From Roseiarcus sp050015935 (lineage in GTDB: Bacteria; Pseudomonadota; Alphaproteobacteria; Rhizobiales; Beijerinckiaceae), in assembly GCA_050015935.1 (NCBI GenBank), contig JBEKAL010000097.1, forward strand, positions 1 to 12,767: a DNA stretch of 12,767 bases, read 5' to 3'. Each line of letters opens with the position of its first letter. The stretch's first letter is position 1. Shown one piece after another: positions 1 to 6,898 of this stretch. The position numbers were made by a program, and so were the translations under genes. The notes under the pieces are model-generated. The model saw only the letters and a list, made by a program, of their open reading frames with translations. It was not told the DNA's origin and made no database searches.

Positions 1-102
1 GAGGCGGCGGCGAGGGCTGTGGATATGCCGCTTCGCTTGGACAACGCAAACGCGTTGCCCACATACCCACAGCAGAAACAGAAGCAGCAGGAAGCGGCTT
101 GA
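1..102 (+). CDS. Possible C-terminal end of an unidentified protein, cut by the window edge
   Basis: Frame 1 is open from the first base to a TGA at 100-102 and gives 34 residues ending in a glutamine/lysine-rich tail (QQKQKQQEAA). I do not recognise the protein. Frame 3 is also open from the edge to a TAG at 180-182, which would overlap the convergent gene end at 176, so the choice of frame is uncertain. An open stretch this short is weak evidence in GC-rich DNA. It could be the end of a transposase or simply non-coding. Confidence 0.2.
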   Translation, partial: EAAARAVDMPLRLDNANALPTYPQQKQKQQEAA

Positions 103-175
103 TTCTTGAAGGACAAGGGCAGACGAGATTACACCTTAAATCCAACGACCCGTGGTCCCACGAATGGGGTCCAGT

Positions 176-1294
176 TCAGTAGGAAGTCGCCAGCGCCGCT
201 CGCATGCCTTGCATCGCCTCTCCGACTCGCTCGCCGTAGCGAAGCAGACTGCCGCCGAGTAAAAAGACGACGTCGTCGCCATACATCCGTTTCATTTCAA
301 CTGCGCGCTCCACACTCATACCGCCCCCGGCGCTGGGGAAGATGGGGCGCCCGATGCCTTCAGCGTCGCAGCAGGCGTGAGCGATGGAGAGGCATTCCGC
401 CTTACTGAAGCCAAAGCGCCCTCCGACATTGGGGAAGATCGAGATATCCGCGCCAGCGAGACGCTGTAAGGTTCCGAACATCATGGAGTGGGCGAAGCCG
501 AAAGTGTCGGACAGCACGTAGCCGCCGAGAAAGCTCGGGTGCGCCATGATTGGCAGATCGAACTGGTCGTCCGCCGCTAAGCGCCGTATCAAATCGAAAC
601 CGAAGAGACCGGGAAGGACCAGGACGCCGCCTGCGCCGCAGTCCTTGGCAAAACGCGCGAAGCCCATGAGGTCTTCTGTGTGCCCCGCCAGGTTTGGCAG
701 ATAAAGGCACGAACCGCCGGTCTCGCGATTAGCTTTCGCGACGGCCGCGGCAATCTTTTCACACCGTTCCTTGAACGGCGCCATGTGCTGGTCCGTCAAC
801 CCATGGTCATCCTTGATGACATCCGCGCCGACTAGCGCGAAACGATAGGCGATCTGCGCCAGAGTATCGGCGTCGCAGCCCTGCGGTTTGATAACAGGGC
901 AGATCAGTCCGCCTTGTGGTCGGCGGGCGCGGTCGCGTACGCCCTTTATGCCGAAGCGCGCGCCCGGAAACCGGGCGGACAGCGTCGCCCCCAGATCAAT
1001 CCCGATGGCTTTGACGCCTTTCTGGATCGAGGAGTTGCCGAAGATCACATTGAGGAGTTGCGGCAGTTCGTCACCGACGCTATCCGGGCTATAGGATATC
1101 CGCGCAAGAAACTCTCCATCGTGATCTTCGGTCAGGCTCTCGACTTTGCCTACGATCTCATCCTCGACATAACCGCGCGGCACGACATCGCGCGGAATCT
1201 CAACGGTTTGCTCAAGAGCGACGTCTGCCGCTCGCTCGGCGGCTTCATCGAGGCTCGTTGCAAAGATGCGGTAAGTAACGGCGAATCTGGGCAT
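176..1294 (-). CDS. RuBisCO-like protein (form IV RLP)
   Basis: This 372-residue protein is a large-subunit RuBisCO homologue of the non-carbon-fixing RLP class. The carbamylated-lysine strand is present as IKDDHG, with Lys161 and Asp163 in place of RuBisCO Lys201 and Asp203, but Glu204 is replaced by His164. The KPKLG motif reads KPQG (Lys136 kept, second lysine changed to Gln138). The loop-6 lysine is not visible; that stretch reads NVGGRFGF near 289-296. Phosphate-binding glycines remain as SAGGG (321-325) and LLGGS (345-349). Such changes are known to abolish CO2 fixation while keeping enolisation-type chemistry on sugar phosphates. Characterised RLPs act in methylthioribulose phosphate salvage or on 3-oxo-isoapionate 4-phosphate. 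The substrate here is unknown. The ATG start overlaps the upstream stop as TAATG, implying translational coupling. It is the last gene of a three-gene operon. Confidence 0.93.
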   Translation of the reverse strand: MPRFAVTYRIFATSLDEAAERAADVALEQTVEIPRDVVPRGYVEDEIVGKVESLTEDHDGEFLARISYSPDSVGDELPQLLNVIFGNSSIQKGVKAIGIDLGATLSARFPGARFGIKGVRDRARRPQGGLICPVIKPQGCDADTLAQIAYRFALVGADVIKDDHGLTDQHMAPFKERCEKIAAAVAKANRETGGSCLYLPNLAGHTEDLMGFARFAKDCGAGGVLVLPGLFGFDLIRRLAADDQFDLPIMAHPSFLGGYVLSDTFGFAHSMMFGTLQRLAGADISIFPNVGGRFGFSKAECLSIAHACCDAEGIGRPIFPSAGGGMSVERAVEMKRMYGDDVVFLLGGSLLRYGERVGEAMQGMRAALATSY

Positions 1295-2298
1295 TAAAGA
1301 GCCTCCGCCTTGGCTGCCGAGTGAACGGCGTCGATGCGGACGGCGTCGAGGTCCGCGTCGGCAATCCCGAACTTGCGTTCCAGCAGTTTCTCGACGCCGA
1401 CGACGAGGGCGGGAGCGTCGAGACCATAGTAATGCATCAGATAGGGCCGTGAGCCGCCATGGGCGTAAGTGTTCTTGAGGCCCAGCCGGATCAGCTTCTT
1501 GCCGACGCCGTTGTCAGCCATGATCTCGGCGGCCAGCGAGCCGACGCCGCCTTCCGTCACGTGGTTTTCCAGCGTGATAACGCCATGCCTGACCGAGGCG
1601 ATGTGATCCAGCAATGCCTGATCGTTGAACGGCTTGACGGTGTTGATGTGCAGATGGCGGATCGAGACGCCTGCCGCCTCCAACGCGCCGCGGGCGCGCA
1701 GCGCTTCTTCCGTCGTGACGCCGGAGGTGATCACCAGAACGTCCGATCCTTCGCTCAGTTCGCGCATTTCGCCGACCTTGATCGGGCTATCGAACAGGCG
1801 CGGCACGGAACCGCGCAGCACGCGGCAGTAGACCGGGCCGTCGATGGAGTCGGCGGCTTCGCAGATCGACTCCACCTCGGTTGCATCCCCGGTCTCGAGG
1901 ATGGTCATGTTGGGGATCGAACGCATGACGGAGATATCCTCGATCGCCTGATGCGTCATGCCGCCAGGGGTTGTGACGCCCGGTAGGAACCCCATCAGGC
2001 GCACCTTGCGGCGAGGATAGGCGACCGAGGCCATCAACTGATCGTAAGGGCGTCGATAGAGGAAGACGCCGAAAGTGTGCAGAAAAGGCCGGAACCCGGC
2101 AAGGCCGAGGCCGCCGGCAAAACTCATCATGTTCTGTTCGGCCATGCCGAGCGATATGAATCGATCCGGATGCCGGTCGCGGAAGCCGTCGATCTCGCAC
2201 GAGGATGTCAGGTCGGCAGAAACGCACAGAACTTCGGGATGGGCGATCGCATGTTTCTCAAAGGCGCTCGCATAGGGGCGTGTGACCATTTCAACCAT
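1294..2298 (-). CDS. Transketolase, C-terminal subunit (split type)
   Basis: This 334-residue protein covers the pyrimidine-binding and C-terminal domains of transketolase. The catalytic glutamate that activates thiamine diphosphate is seen in GMAEQN (Glu54). It is followed by the PGVTTPGGMTHQAIED stretch near 105-120, and a C-terminal domain from about 190. It must pair with the N-terminal subunit encoded just upstream. Split transketolases of this kind occur in specialised catabolic operons, for example as apulose-4-phosphate transketolase AptA/AptB, as well as in archaea and some bacteria. The start ATG has GAGG seven bases upstream, and that Shine-Dalgarno overlaps the TGA stop of the preceding gene (TGAGG). 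An in-frame ATG at residue 4 is an alternative start. The exact ketose donor and aldose acceptor cannot be read from sequence. Confidence 0.92.
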   Translation of the reverse strand: MVEMVTRPYASAFEKHAIAHPEVLCVSADLTSSCEIDGFRDRHPDRFISLGMAEQNMMSFAGGLGLAGFRPFLHTFGVFLYRRPYDQLMASVAYPRRKVRLMGFLPGVTTPGGMTHQAIEDISVMRSIPNMTILETGDATEVESICEAADSIDGPVYCRVLRGSVPRLFDSPIKVGEMRELSEGSDVLVITSGVTTEEALRARGALEAAGVSIRHLHINTVKPFNDQALLDHIASVRHGVITLENHVTEGGVGSLAAEIMADNGVGKKLIRLGLKNTYAHGGSRPYLMHYYGLDAPALVVGVEKLLERKFGIADADLDAVRIDAVHSAAKAEAL

Positions 2299-2307
2299 GA
2301 CGAGACC

Positions 2308-3234
2308 TCAGTGACCATATTCGATGGGCGCGATGCCGAGTTCTTCGGCGATGGATCGGTTCATTTCCGCGCGTTCTTCCTCGGATTTGAAGCGAACGTA
2401 ATGCAGCCGCGGGAATCGGCGTTTCAAAAAGGTCATGCCGTGGTACGGGCTGGTGTGAGCAAGAATGACGAGGGGCTTGCCAGGGTGCGGTTCCCGAACG
2501 GCCCGACGCATGGCCTCAATGTCGTGACCATCGATCTCCACCACACGGGCGCCGAAGATTTCGAACTTGGCCTTGATGTCGCCAACCTCCATGACACTCG
2601 ACATGGCGCCGTCGCACTGCTGGGCGTTGACGTCCATGATGGCGTGGAGATTGTCGATGCGATGATACGCTGCGGCCTGCACGGCTTCCCATGTCTGGCC
2701 TTCTTGCACCTCGCCGTCGGACATGAATACCCAGACGCGGCCCGGCTCGCCCTTGCGTCGGCGGCCCCAGGCAAGCCCGGCGCCGGTGGAAAGCCCGATG
2801 CCCAGCGTGCCGTTGTGAACTTCCATGCCCGGCGAGTGCTCGGCGCCGATCATTTCGACCGACGAGCCGTCCTTGTTGAACATTTCGAGGCCCTTAGGCG
2901 CCATCCGCCCGACCTCGATCAGGGTTGCGTAGGCGGCGAGAGCATAGTGGGCGGGAGCAATGAACAACCGATCGTACTGCGGCTCGGCGGGTCCGTTGTA
3001 GCCGGCGCCGGTATGATAGTTGGCGTTGGCTGCAGAGGGGACGCCGGCGAAAGGCTTGGGGATCCTCGGTAGTGTCGGCTCACCGAGATAGAGCTCTTCG
3101 TTGTAGAGCCACGCGAGCTGTTCGGCCGCCGAGCAGGCCTGGCTCATATAGCCGCCGTTGTTGAGGATCGAATGTTCGAATACTCGGCGCCTGATGCCGA
3201 GGGCAACCTCTTCCGTTGGTCTTGCATTGATCAC
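2308..3234 (-). CDS. Transketolase, N-terminal subunit (split type)
   Basis: This 308-residue protein is the thiamine-diphosphate/Mg-binding half of transketolase. The cofactor motif reads SDGEVQEGQTWEA (172-184) followed by DVNAQQ (201-206), in place of the usual GDGE...N. A histidine in the APAHYALA stretch (93-100) matches the conserved His that contacts diphosphate. It starts with GTG at 3232-3234, supported by GGAG eight bases upstream; no in-frame ATG lies nearby. It is the first gene of the operon, so its upstream region should carry the promoter. A palindrome is centred about 55 bp upstream of the start. Together with the C-terminal half it makes one two-carbon-transferring enzyme. 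Its length fits the family's N-terminal halves. Confidence 0.92.
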   Translation of the reverse strand: MINARPTEEVALGIRRRVFEHSILNNGGYMSQACSAAEQLAWLYNEELYLGEPTLPRIPKPFAGVPSAANANYHTGAGYNGPAEPQYDRLFIAPAHYALAAYATLIEVGRMAPKGLEMFNKDGSSVEMIGAEHSPGMEVHNGTLGIGLSTGAGLAWGRRRKGEPGRVWVFMSDGEVQEGQTWEAVQAAAYHRIDNLHAIMDVNAQQCDGAMSSVMEVGDIKAKFEIFGARVVEIDGHDIEAMRRAVREPHPGKPLVILAHTSPYHGMTFLKRRFPRLHYVRFKSEEERAEMNRSIAEELGIAPIEYGH

Positions 3235-3277
3235 GCGCCATTCTCCATCAGAACCGTCATTCGCTTGCCTTGGCGGC

Positions 3278-3299
3278 TATCATATGTCAAAATATGGTA
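3278..3299. promoter_or_regulatory. Operator-like inverted repeat upstream of the transketolase/RLP operon
   Basis: TATCATAT and ATATGGTA are separated by six bases and form an inverted repeat with one mismatch in eight pairs. It lies 44-65 bp upstream of the GTG start of the N-terminal transketolase gene, a typical place for a repressor site. Its right arm runs into the first bases of the inverted-repeat element that begins at 3296. No regulator gene is present in the window, so the cognate protein is unknown. Confidence 0.35.
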
Positions 3300-3591
3300 A
3301 TTGCTCACCCCCCTACCGAATCGAATTTCTCGATAAATGCCAATATGTTACCAGAAGCGCACTCAAGCCCCAAATTTTGATGGAATGCAGCAAAGCAATC
3401 GCGCGAGAATATCGACAAAAGTATGCAGCTGGAATACCCAACCTCGTATGATCCGAAACACACTGCATATACTCAAATATACTTAAAATTGTCATCGACG
3501 AACTTGAACGAACTTCACGGCGAGAGACGCAACGTAACCGATTCAAACGACTCGCAAATTTGAACGCGTCGGGAGGGGGTGAGCAATTACC
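3296..3591. mobile_element. 296-bp element with 17-bp terminal inverted repeats (MITE-like or deleted IS)
   Basis: GGTAATTGCTCACCCCC at 3296-3312 is repeated exactly, in inverted orientation, at 3575-3591. Similarity continues inward imperfectly for about ten more bases with a 1-nt shift. The interior is AT-richer than the surroundings and holds no convincing gene. The right end abuts the first residues of a recombinase C-terminus. I see no matching target-site duplication: the left flank reads AAATAT and the right flank GATCTT. Either the element was involved in a deletion, or it is a remnant whose sides come from different events. The IS family is not recognised. Confidence 0.6.
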
Positions 3592-3742
3592 GATCTTGTC
3601 CCTCGCCTTCCTTGCTCCCGATATTGTCAAAGCAGCGGTCATGGGAACGCTGCCAAGAGGGTTCGGCGTGTCCCGGCTGATCGATCTTCCGATCAACTGG
3701 GCGGAGCAGCGCAAAGCGCTCGGGCTGTCAGATCGATCCTGA
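3592..3742 (+). pseudogene. Serine recombinase, C-terminal remnant
   Basis: About 50 residues match the C-terminal end of large serine recombinases found in Rhizobiales: a LAFLAPDIV block, then LPRGFGV, then LPINWAEQRKALGL, ending at TGA 3740-3742. The resolvase catalytic domain and zinc-ribbon part are missing. Recognisable homology begins precisely at the outer edge of the inverted-repeat element, so the rest was removed or displaced there. The frame stays open into the element back to a TTG at 3560, but that upstream part does not resemble the family. The fragment cannot be functional as a recombinase. It marks an old mobile region. Confidence 0.65.
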
Positions 3743-4032
3743 CACAAACCGTTTCGCTATCGGACTTGGCGACTCTTATCTCCACTCAGACGTCGGAGCC
3801 AACGCGCAGCCCCGACCCAACATTCGGCGCCGTTGCTGCTCCCGCTAGGGCCCGCCCCTCAAACGCCGAGAAAACACTGGCGTTCCCCAGGAAACAGAGC
3901 ATCTGTGGACACCCGCACGCGGCAAGTCGCCGCGCGGAGACCCTCCCGCCCCGCCGATCACATCGATCCAGGGCTCGTGTCCGTGAGGGCGGCGGATTGG
4001 CCGGCGCCCCGCACGACGCGAAGGGTCCGCTC
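3743..4032. other. 290-bp stretch without a recognisable gene
   Basis: This lies between the recombinase remnant and the DUF3489-like remnant. Several overlapping frames are open on both strands, but none gives a protein I recognise, and none has a start with a good ribosome site. It is probably decayed mobile-element DNA. Confidence 0.4.
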
Positions 4033-4168
4033 ATGTCGATCAAACTCACCGACACTCAATTCATCGATCTGGTTCTCCGCCGCGGCGCCCAAGAAGACGG
4101 GCCTCAAGGCGATCACCGAGAAGGAGGGCGAGCGCGACCGAGTGTACCGCAACCAGCAGGCGGCGTGA
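4033..4168 (+). pseudogene. DUF3489-like remnant, frameshifted
   Basis: The ATG at 4033 opens MSIKLTDTQF, the characteristic start of DUF3489 proteins that accompany recombinases in Rhizobiales. After about 13 codons the match moves to the adjacent frame (SAAAPKKTGLKAI), which runs to TGA at 4166-4168. A frameshift therefore lies around 4065-4080. The product would be about 45 residues, far shorter than the usual family members, and the helix-turn-helix-like C-terminal part is missing. The order recombinase then DUF3489 is the one expected from an intact cluster, which supports both calls. It is non-functional as read. Confidence 0.5.
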
Positions 4169-4334
4169 CGAACGGAGAGCCGCGATGAAACTGCTCGAAC
4201 TCACCGATGAGGCATGCCGCGCGATCCGCGCCGAGGCGATCCTGCCCTTCCGCAAGACCGGCCACCGGCTGCCAAACGGCAACTGGGCAGTGCCACTGGA
4301 CGACGACGTGGTCGAGGCCATTGGCCGCGCAGCT

Positions 4335-4636
4335 CCCCGCGTCCGCAATCCGGCTAACGTTATTCGCCCGGACGATGTCTGGGGCTTCGGACCGTCGCCC
4401 CGGCCCGACGCCCTTTCGAACCCGTCTCCGGTCGAATGCGAACCGGTCTCTGTCGGGCGCAAAGCATCCACCCACGGAGGAGGAATTTTGTCGGCGGAGA
4501 CTGGCGGCGGGTTCGCCGCTAACAGAGCGTATTCGAGACCGGCGTTCGCCAAAAATCCGGCATTCGGGCCGCTAAGCTACGGAAAACACCCGCGTTTCAC
4601 CGTGGCGCGCAGGTATTACGGTTTTGCGAGAGTGGT
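4335..4636. other. ~300 bp without a gene between the degenerate small gene and tRNA-Ala
   Basis: I see no convincing coding region. A purine-rich GGAGGAGG at about 4477 resembles a ribosome site, but only a TTG follows and its frame runs into the antisense of the tRNA. A weak hairpin with a T-run for the tRNA transcript lies at 4551-4571. I found no repeated copy of the tRNA 3' end that would mark an attachment site. Confidence 0.35.
4551..4571 (-). terminator. Possible terminator downstream of tRNA-Ala
   Basis: On the minus strand, CGGC and GCCG form a 4-bp stem around a 6-base loop, followed two bases later by TTTTT. It lies about 65 bases past the tRNA 3' end. The stem is short, so the call is weak. 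Confidence 0.3.
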
Positions 4637-4712
<76 letters not shown>

Positions 4713-4725
4713 AGATCCTCCTGCT

Positions 4726-4754
4726 GTTTCACGCGCATCCCATTGGGATGAAAC
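4726..4754. other. Stem-loop in the leader between the TIGR02300 gene and tRNA-Ala
   Basis: CATCCC-ATT-GGGATG forms a 6-bp hairpin at 4736-4750, and GTTTCA (4726-4731) can alternatively pair with TGAAAC (4749-4754). It lies just upstream of the tRNA 5' end. It may help tRNA leader processing, but no T-run supports a terminator role. Confidence 0.3.
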
Positions 4755-4776
4755 GGCGTCGCTCCTGCGGGGCGGC

Positions 4777-4806
4777 TGTATAACCGCAAATGCGCGCGCC
4801 CGACAA
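4777..4806 (-). promoter_or_regulatory. Candidate promoter for tRNA-Ala
   Basis: The minus strand carries TTGTCG (4801-4806), an 18-bp spacer, and TATACA (4777-4782), a fair match to a sigma-70 promoter. It would start transcription about 58 bases before the mature tRNA. Confidence 0.4.
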
Positions 4807-4883
4807 GGCCTGATCAATCGAAATTTCTTCGCCTCGCGGTTGTCCGCGCCTGTTTCGGCGAAGCGTCGCCGGCCCGATGGTCC

Positions 4884-5252
4884 TTACGGCTCCTCGTCCG
4901 GAGCGAGATCGCCGTCGATCAAGGCGCTGACGTCGTCTTCTTCTTCCTCTCCCTCCTCGAGGAACGGATCGTCCGGCGCGGCGTCCTCTTCGACATCGAT
5001 TTCGGCGACGGGCTCGACGGCCTTTTCCTCCGTGGCTTCGACCTCGTCGAGCGAGACGAGTTCAACGCCCGCCGGCTGCGGCGACTCGTCTTCCTCGTCT
5101 TCCACTTTGGCCGGCGCGCGTTCCGCACGCGCTGCGGCGCCGTGGAATATTGCGCCGCATTTCGGGCAGACGATCGGATCTTTGTTCAGATCGAAGAACT
5201 TGGCGCCGCAATGCTGGCATTGGCGCTTCGCTCCGAGCTCGGGTTTGGCCAC
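4884..5252 (-). CDS. TIGR02300 family protein (FYDLN acid domain)
   Basis: This 122-residue protein has an N-terminal zinc-ribbon-like half with CxxC pairs at Cys12/Cys15 and Cys29/Cys32 around an FFDLNKDP motif (variant of FYDLN), then a long strongly acidic tail (about residues 50-122). This architecture is diagnostic of the alphaproteobacterial TIGR02300 family, which usually sits beside aroA as it does here. Biochemical function is not established. The cysteines suggest metal binding, and the acidic tail suggests a flexible, nucleic-acid-mimic-like or protein-contacting region. The start is GTG at 5250-5252; AGGGA lies about ten bases upstream. A promoter candidate is present at 5297-5325. 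The gene is divergent from aroA across a 174-bp intergenic region. Confidence 0.9.
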   Translation of the reverse strand: MAKPELGAKRQCQHCGAKFFDLNKDPIVCPKCGAIFHGAAARAERAPAKVEDEEDESPQPAGVELVSLDEVEATEEKAVEPVAEIDVEEDAAPDDPFLEEGEEEEDDVSALIDGDLAPDEEP

Positions 5253-5296
5253 GGCGTATGCTTCCCTGGTCGTTGGGCGGCTGCGTTCGGAGGCCT

Positions 5297-5325
5297 CGGT
5301 TAGTCGGCGCCGTCGCTCATGTCAA
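5297..5325 (-). promoter_or_regulatory. Candidate promoter for the TIGR02300 gene
   Basis: A perfect -35 TTGACA (5320-5325) is followed, after a 17-bp spacer, by TAACCG (5297-5302), a weak -10. Transcription would start about 40 bases before the GTG start codon. Confidence 0.4.
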
Positions 5326-5426
5326 TGCGATTCGGCGAGCAACGTCGACAGCGCCCGGCGAGGGTGTTAGAGCGCAATCGTCGACGTCGCGCCATTGGAG
5401 CGTCGACGAGAAATCCGTGAGTCGCG

Positions 5427-6764
5427 ATGTCCTGGACCTCCCAGCAAACCGCGCAGCCGCTGCGCTCGCAGCGAAGCGGCCCGCTCAGGGGGCGCGCGCG
5501 CCCTCCAGGAGACAAATCGATCTCGCATCGCGCCTTTATTTTCGGCCTGCTCAGCCGCGGCGTGACCCCGATCGAAGGGCTTCTCGAAGGCGACGACGTG
5601 TTGCGCACGGGCGAGGCCTGCAAGGCCCTGGGCGCCCGCATCGATCGCCAGGGCGAAGGCCGTTGGACGGTCGCGGGAGCGGGGCTCGGCTCGGTCGTCG
5701 CGCCGTGCCGCGACCTCGATTTCGGCAACGCCGGAACCGGCGCGCGCCTGATGATGGGCGTCGTCGGCGGCCATGGCGTCCTCGCGACCTTCGACGGCGA
5801 CGCGTCGCTGCGCAACCGGCCGATGCGTCGCATTCTCGACCCCTTGCAGCTCATGGGCGCGCAGGCGCTCGCGCAGGCCGAGGGCGGCCGATGCCCGATC
5901 ACGCTTCTGGGCGCGAGCGACCCCGCGCCGATCGTCTATCGCACGCCGGCGCCGTCGGCCCAGATCAAGTCGGCGGTTCTGCTGGCGGGCCTGAACGCGC
6001 GCGGCCGCACGACCGTCGTCGAGACCGAGGCCTCGCGCGACCACACGGAAAAGATGCTCGCGCATTTCGGCGCCGAGGTCAGCGTCGAGACGGAAGGCGA
6101 GGGGCGGCGCATCACTCTCGTCGGACGCCCCGAACTCAGGCCCGGCCCGGTCGTCGTGCCGGCCGACCCGTCCTCGGCGGCCTTCCCCATCGTGGCCGCA
6201 TTGATCGTCCCAGGCTCGGAGATCATCGTCGAAGGCGTGATGATGAATCCGTTGCGCACCGGCCTTTTGACGACGTTGATCGAAATGGGCGCGCAGATCG
6301 ACGTTCTCGACCGGCGGCTCGAAGGCGGCGAGGAGGCGGCGGACCTGAGCGTGCGCGCCAGCGACTTGACGGGCGTCGAAGTTCCCGCCTCTCGCGCGCC
6401 CTCGATGATCGACGAATATCCGATCCTCGCCGTCGCGGCGGCCTACGCCCGCGGCGCGACGCGGATGAACGGATTGCGCGAACTGCGCGTCAAGGAGAGC
6501 GACCGGCTCGCTGCGGTCGCCGCCGGCCTCGGCGCAGCGGGCGTCGAACATGAAATCGTCGGCGACGATCTCATTGTTTACGGCGGCCGGCCGCCGGGCG
6601 GCGGCCTCGTCGCGACCCATCTCGACCATCGCATCGCCATGAGCTTCCTCGTCATGGGATTGGCGTCGCGCAAACCCATGACCGTCGACGACGCTTCGAT
6701 GATCGCAACCAGTTTTCCCAATTTTCGCGCTTTGATGGCTGGGCTCGGCGCCCAATTCGCGTAA
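5427..6764 (+). CDS. aroA: 3-phosphoshikimate 1-carboxyvinyltransferase (EPSP synthase)
   Basis: This cytoplasmic enzyme of the shikimate pathway transfers enolpyruvate from PEP to shikimate-3-phosphate. The 445 residues match the class II, CP4-like group found in Rhizobiales. Visible motifs are PGDKSISHR (27-35), LDFGNAGTGARLMMG (97-111), SAQIKSAVLLAGLN, RDHTEKML, APSMIDEYPILAVAAA with the catalytic Asp, RVKESDR, and THLDHRIAMSFLVMGL near the end. Gly103 in NAGTG occupies the place where the CP4 enzyme has alanine, so the known CP4 insensitivity residue is not present. Length is normal. Start ATG at 5427 has only a weak ribosome site, but no better in-frame start is seen. cmk and rpsA, the usual followers, are not downstream. 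Confidence 0.97.
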   Translation: MSWTSQQTAQPLRSQRSGPLRGRARPPGDKSISHRAFIFGLLSRGVTPIEGLLEGDDVLRTGEACKALGARIDRQGEGRWTVAGAGLGSVVAPCRDLDFGNAGTGARLMMGVVGGHGVLATFDGDASLRNRPMRRILDPLQLMGAQALAQAEGGRCPITLLGASDPAPIVYRTPAPSAQIKSAVLLAGLNARGRTTVVETEASRDHTEKMLAHFGAEVSVETEGEGRRITLVGRPELRPGPVVVPADPSSAAFPIVAALIVPGSEIIVEGVMMNPLRTGLLTTLIEMGAQIDVLDRRLEGGEEAADLSVRASDLTGVEVPASRAPSMIDEYPILAVAAAYARGATRMNGLRELRVKESDRLAAVAAGLGAAGVEHEIVGDDLIVYGGRPPGGGLVATHLDHRIAMSFLVMGLASRKPMTVDDASMIATSFPNFRALMAGLGAQFA

Positions 6765-6823
6765 CGCGACGCGTCGCTCGAATCGATGGATTGTCCGCCT
6801 GTCGCGACATTCCGTCGTCGCGG

Positions 6824-6845
6824 GCGCCGAGTTTCGGCTCGGCGC
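6824..6845. terminator. GC-rich stem-loop between convergent aroA and murB
   Basis: GCGCCGAG and CTCGGCGC form a perfect 8-bp stem around the loop TTTCGG. It lies 60 bp after the aroA stop and 54 bp beyond the murB stop, where both transcripts must end. No T-run follows on either strand, so it is not a textbook intrinsic terminator. Confidence 0.4.
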
Positions 6846-6898
6846 GGTCCGCGCGCGTCAGATGACGAGTCGCGCTCCGGCGCGGCAGCCGCACGGTC

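Noticed and set aside
3158..3451. 97-residue plus-strand ORF starting inside the transketolase gene
   Set aside because: It begins antisense to the N-terminal transketolase gene, runs into the inverted-repeat element and matches no family I know.
3313..3747. 144-residue minus-strand ORF across the inverted-repeat element
   Set aside because: It is antisense to the recombinase remnant, shows no recognisable domain and has no ribosome site; it is a chance open frame.
5367..6755. Long minus-strand ORF (462 codons) opposite aroA
   Set aside because: It is low-complexity Arg/Ala/Asp-rich sequence antisense to a clear gene, typical of GC-rich DNA.
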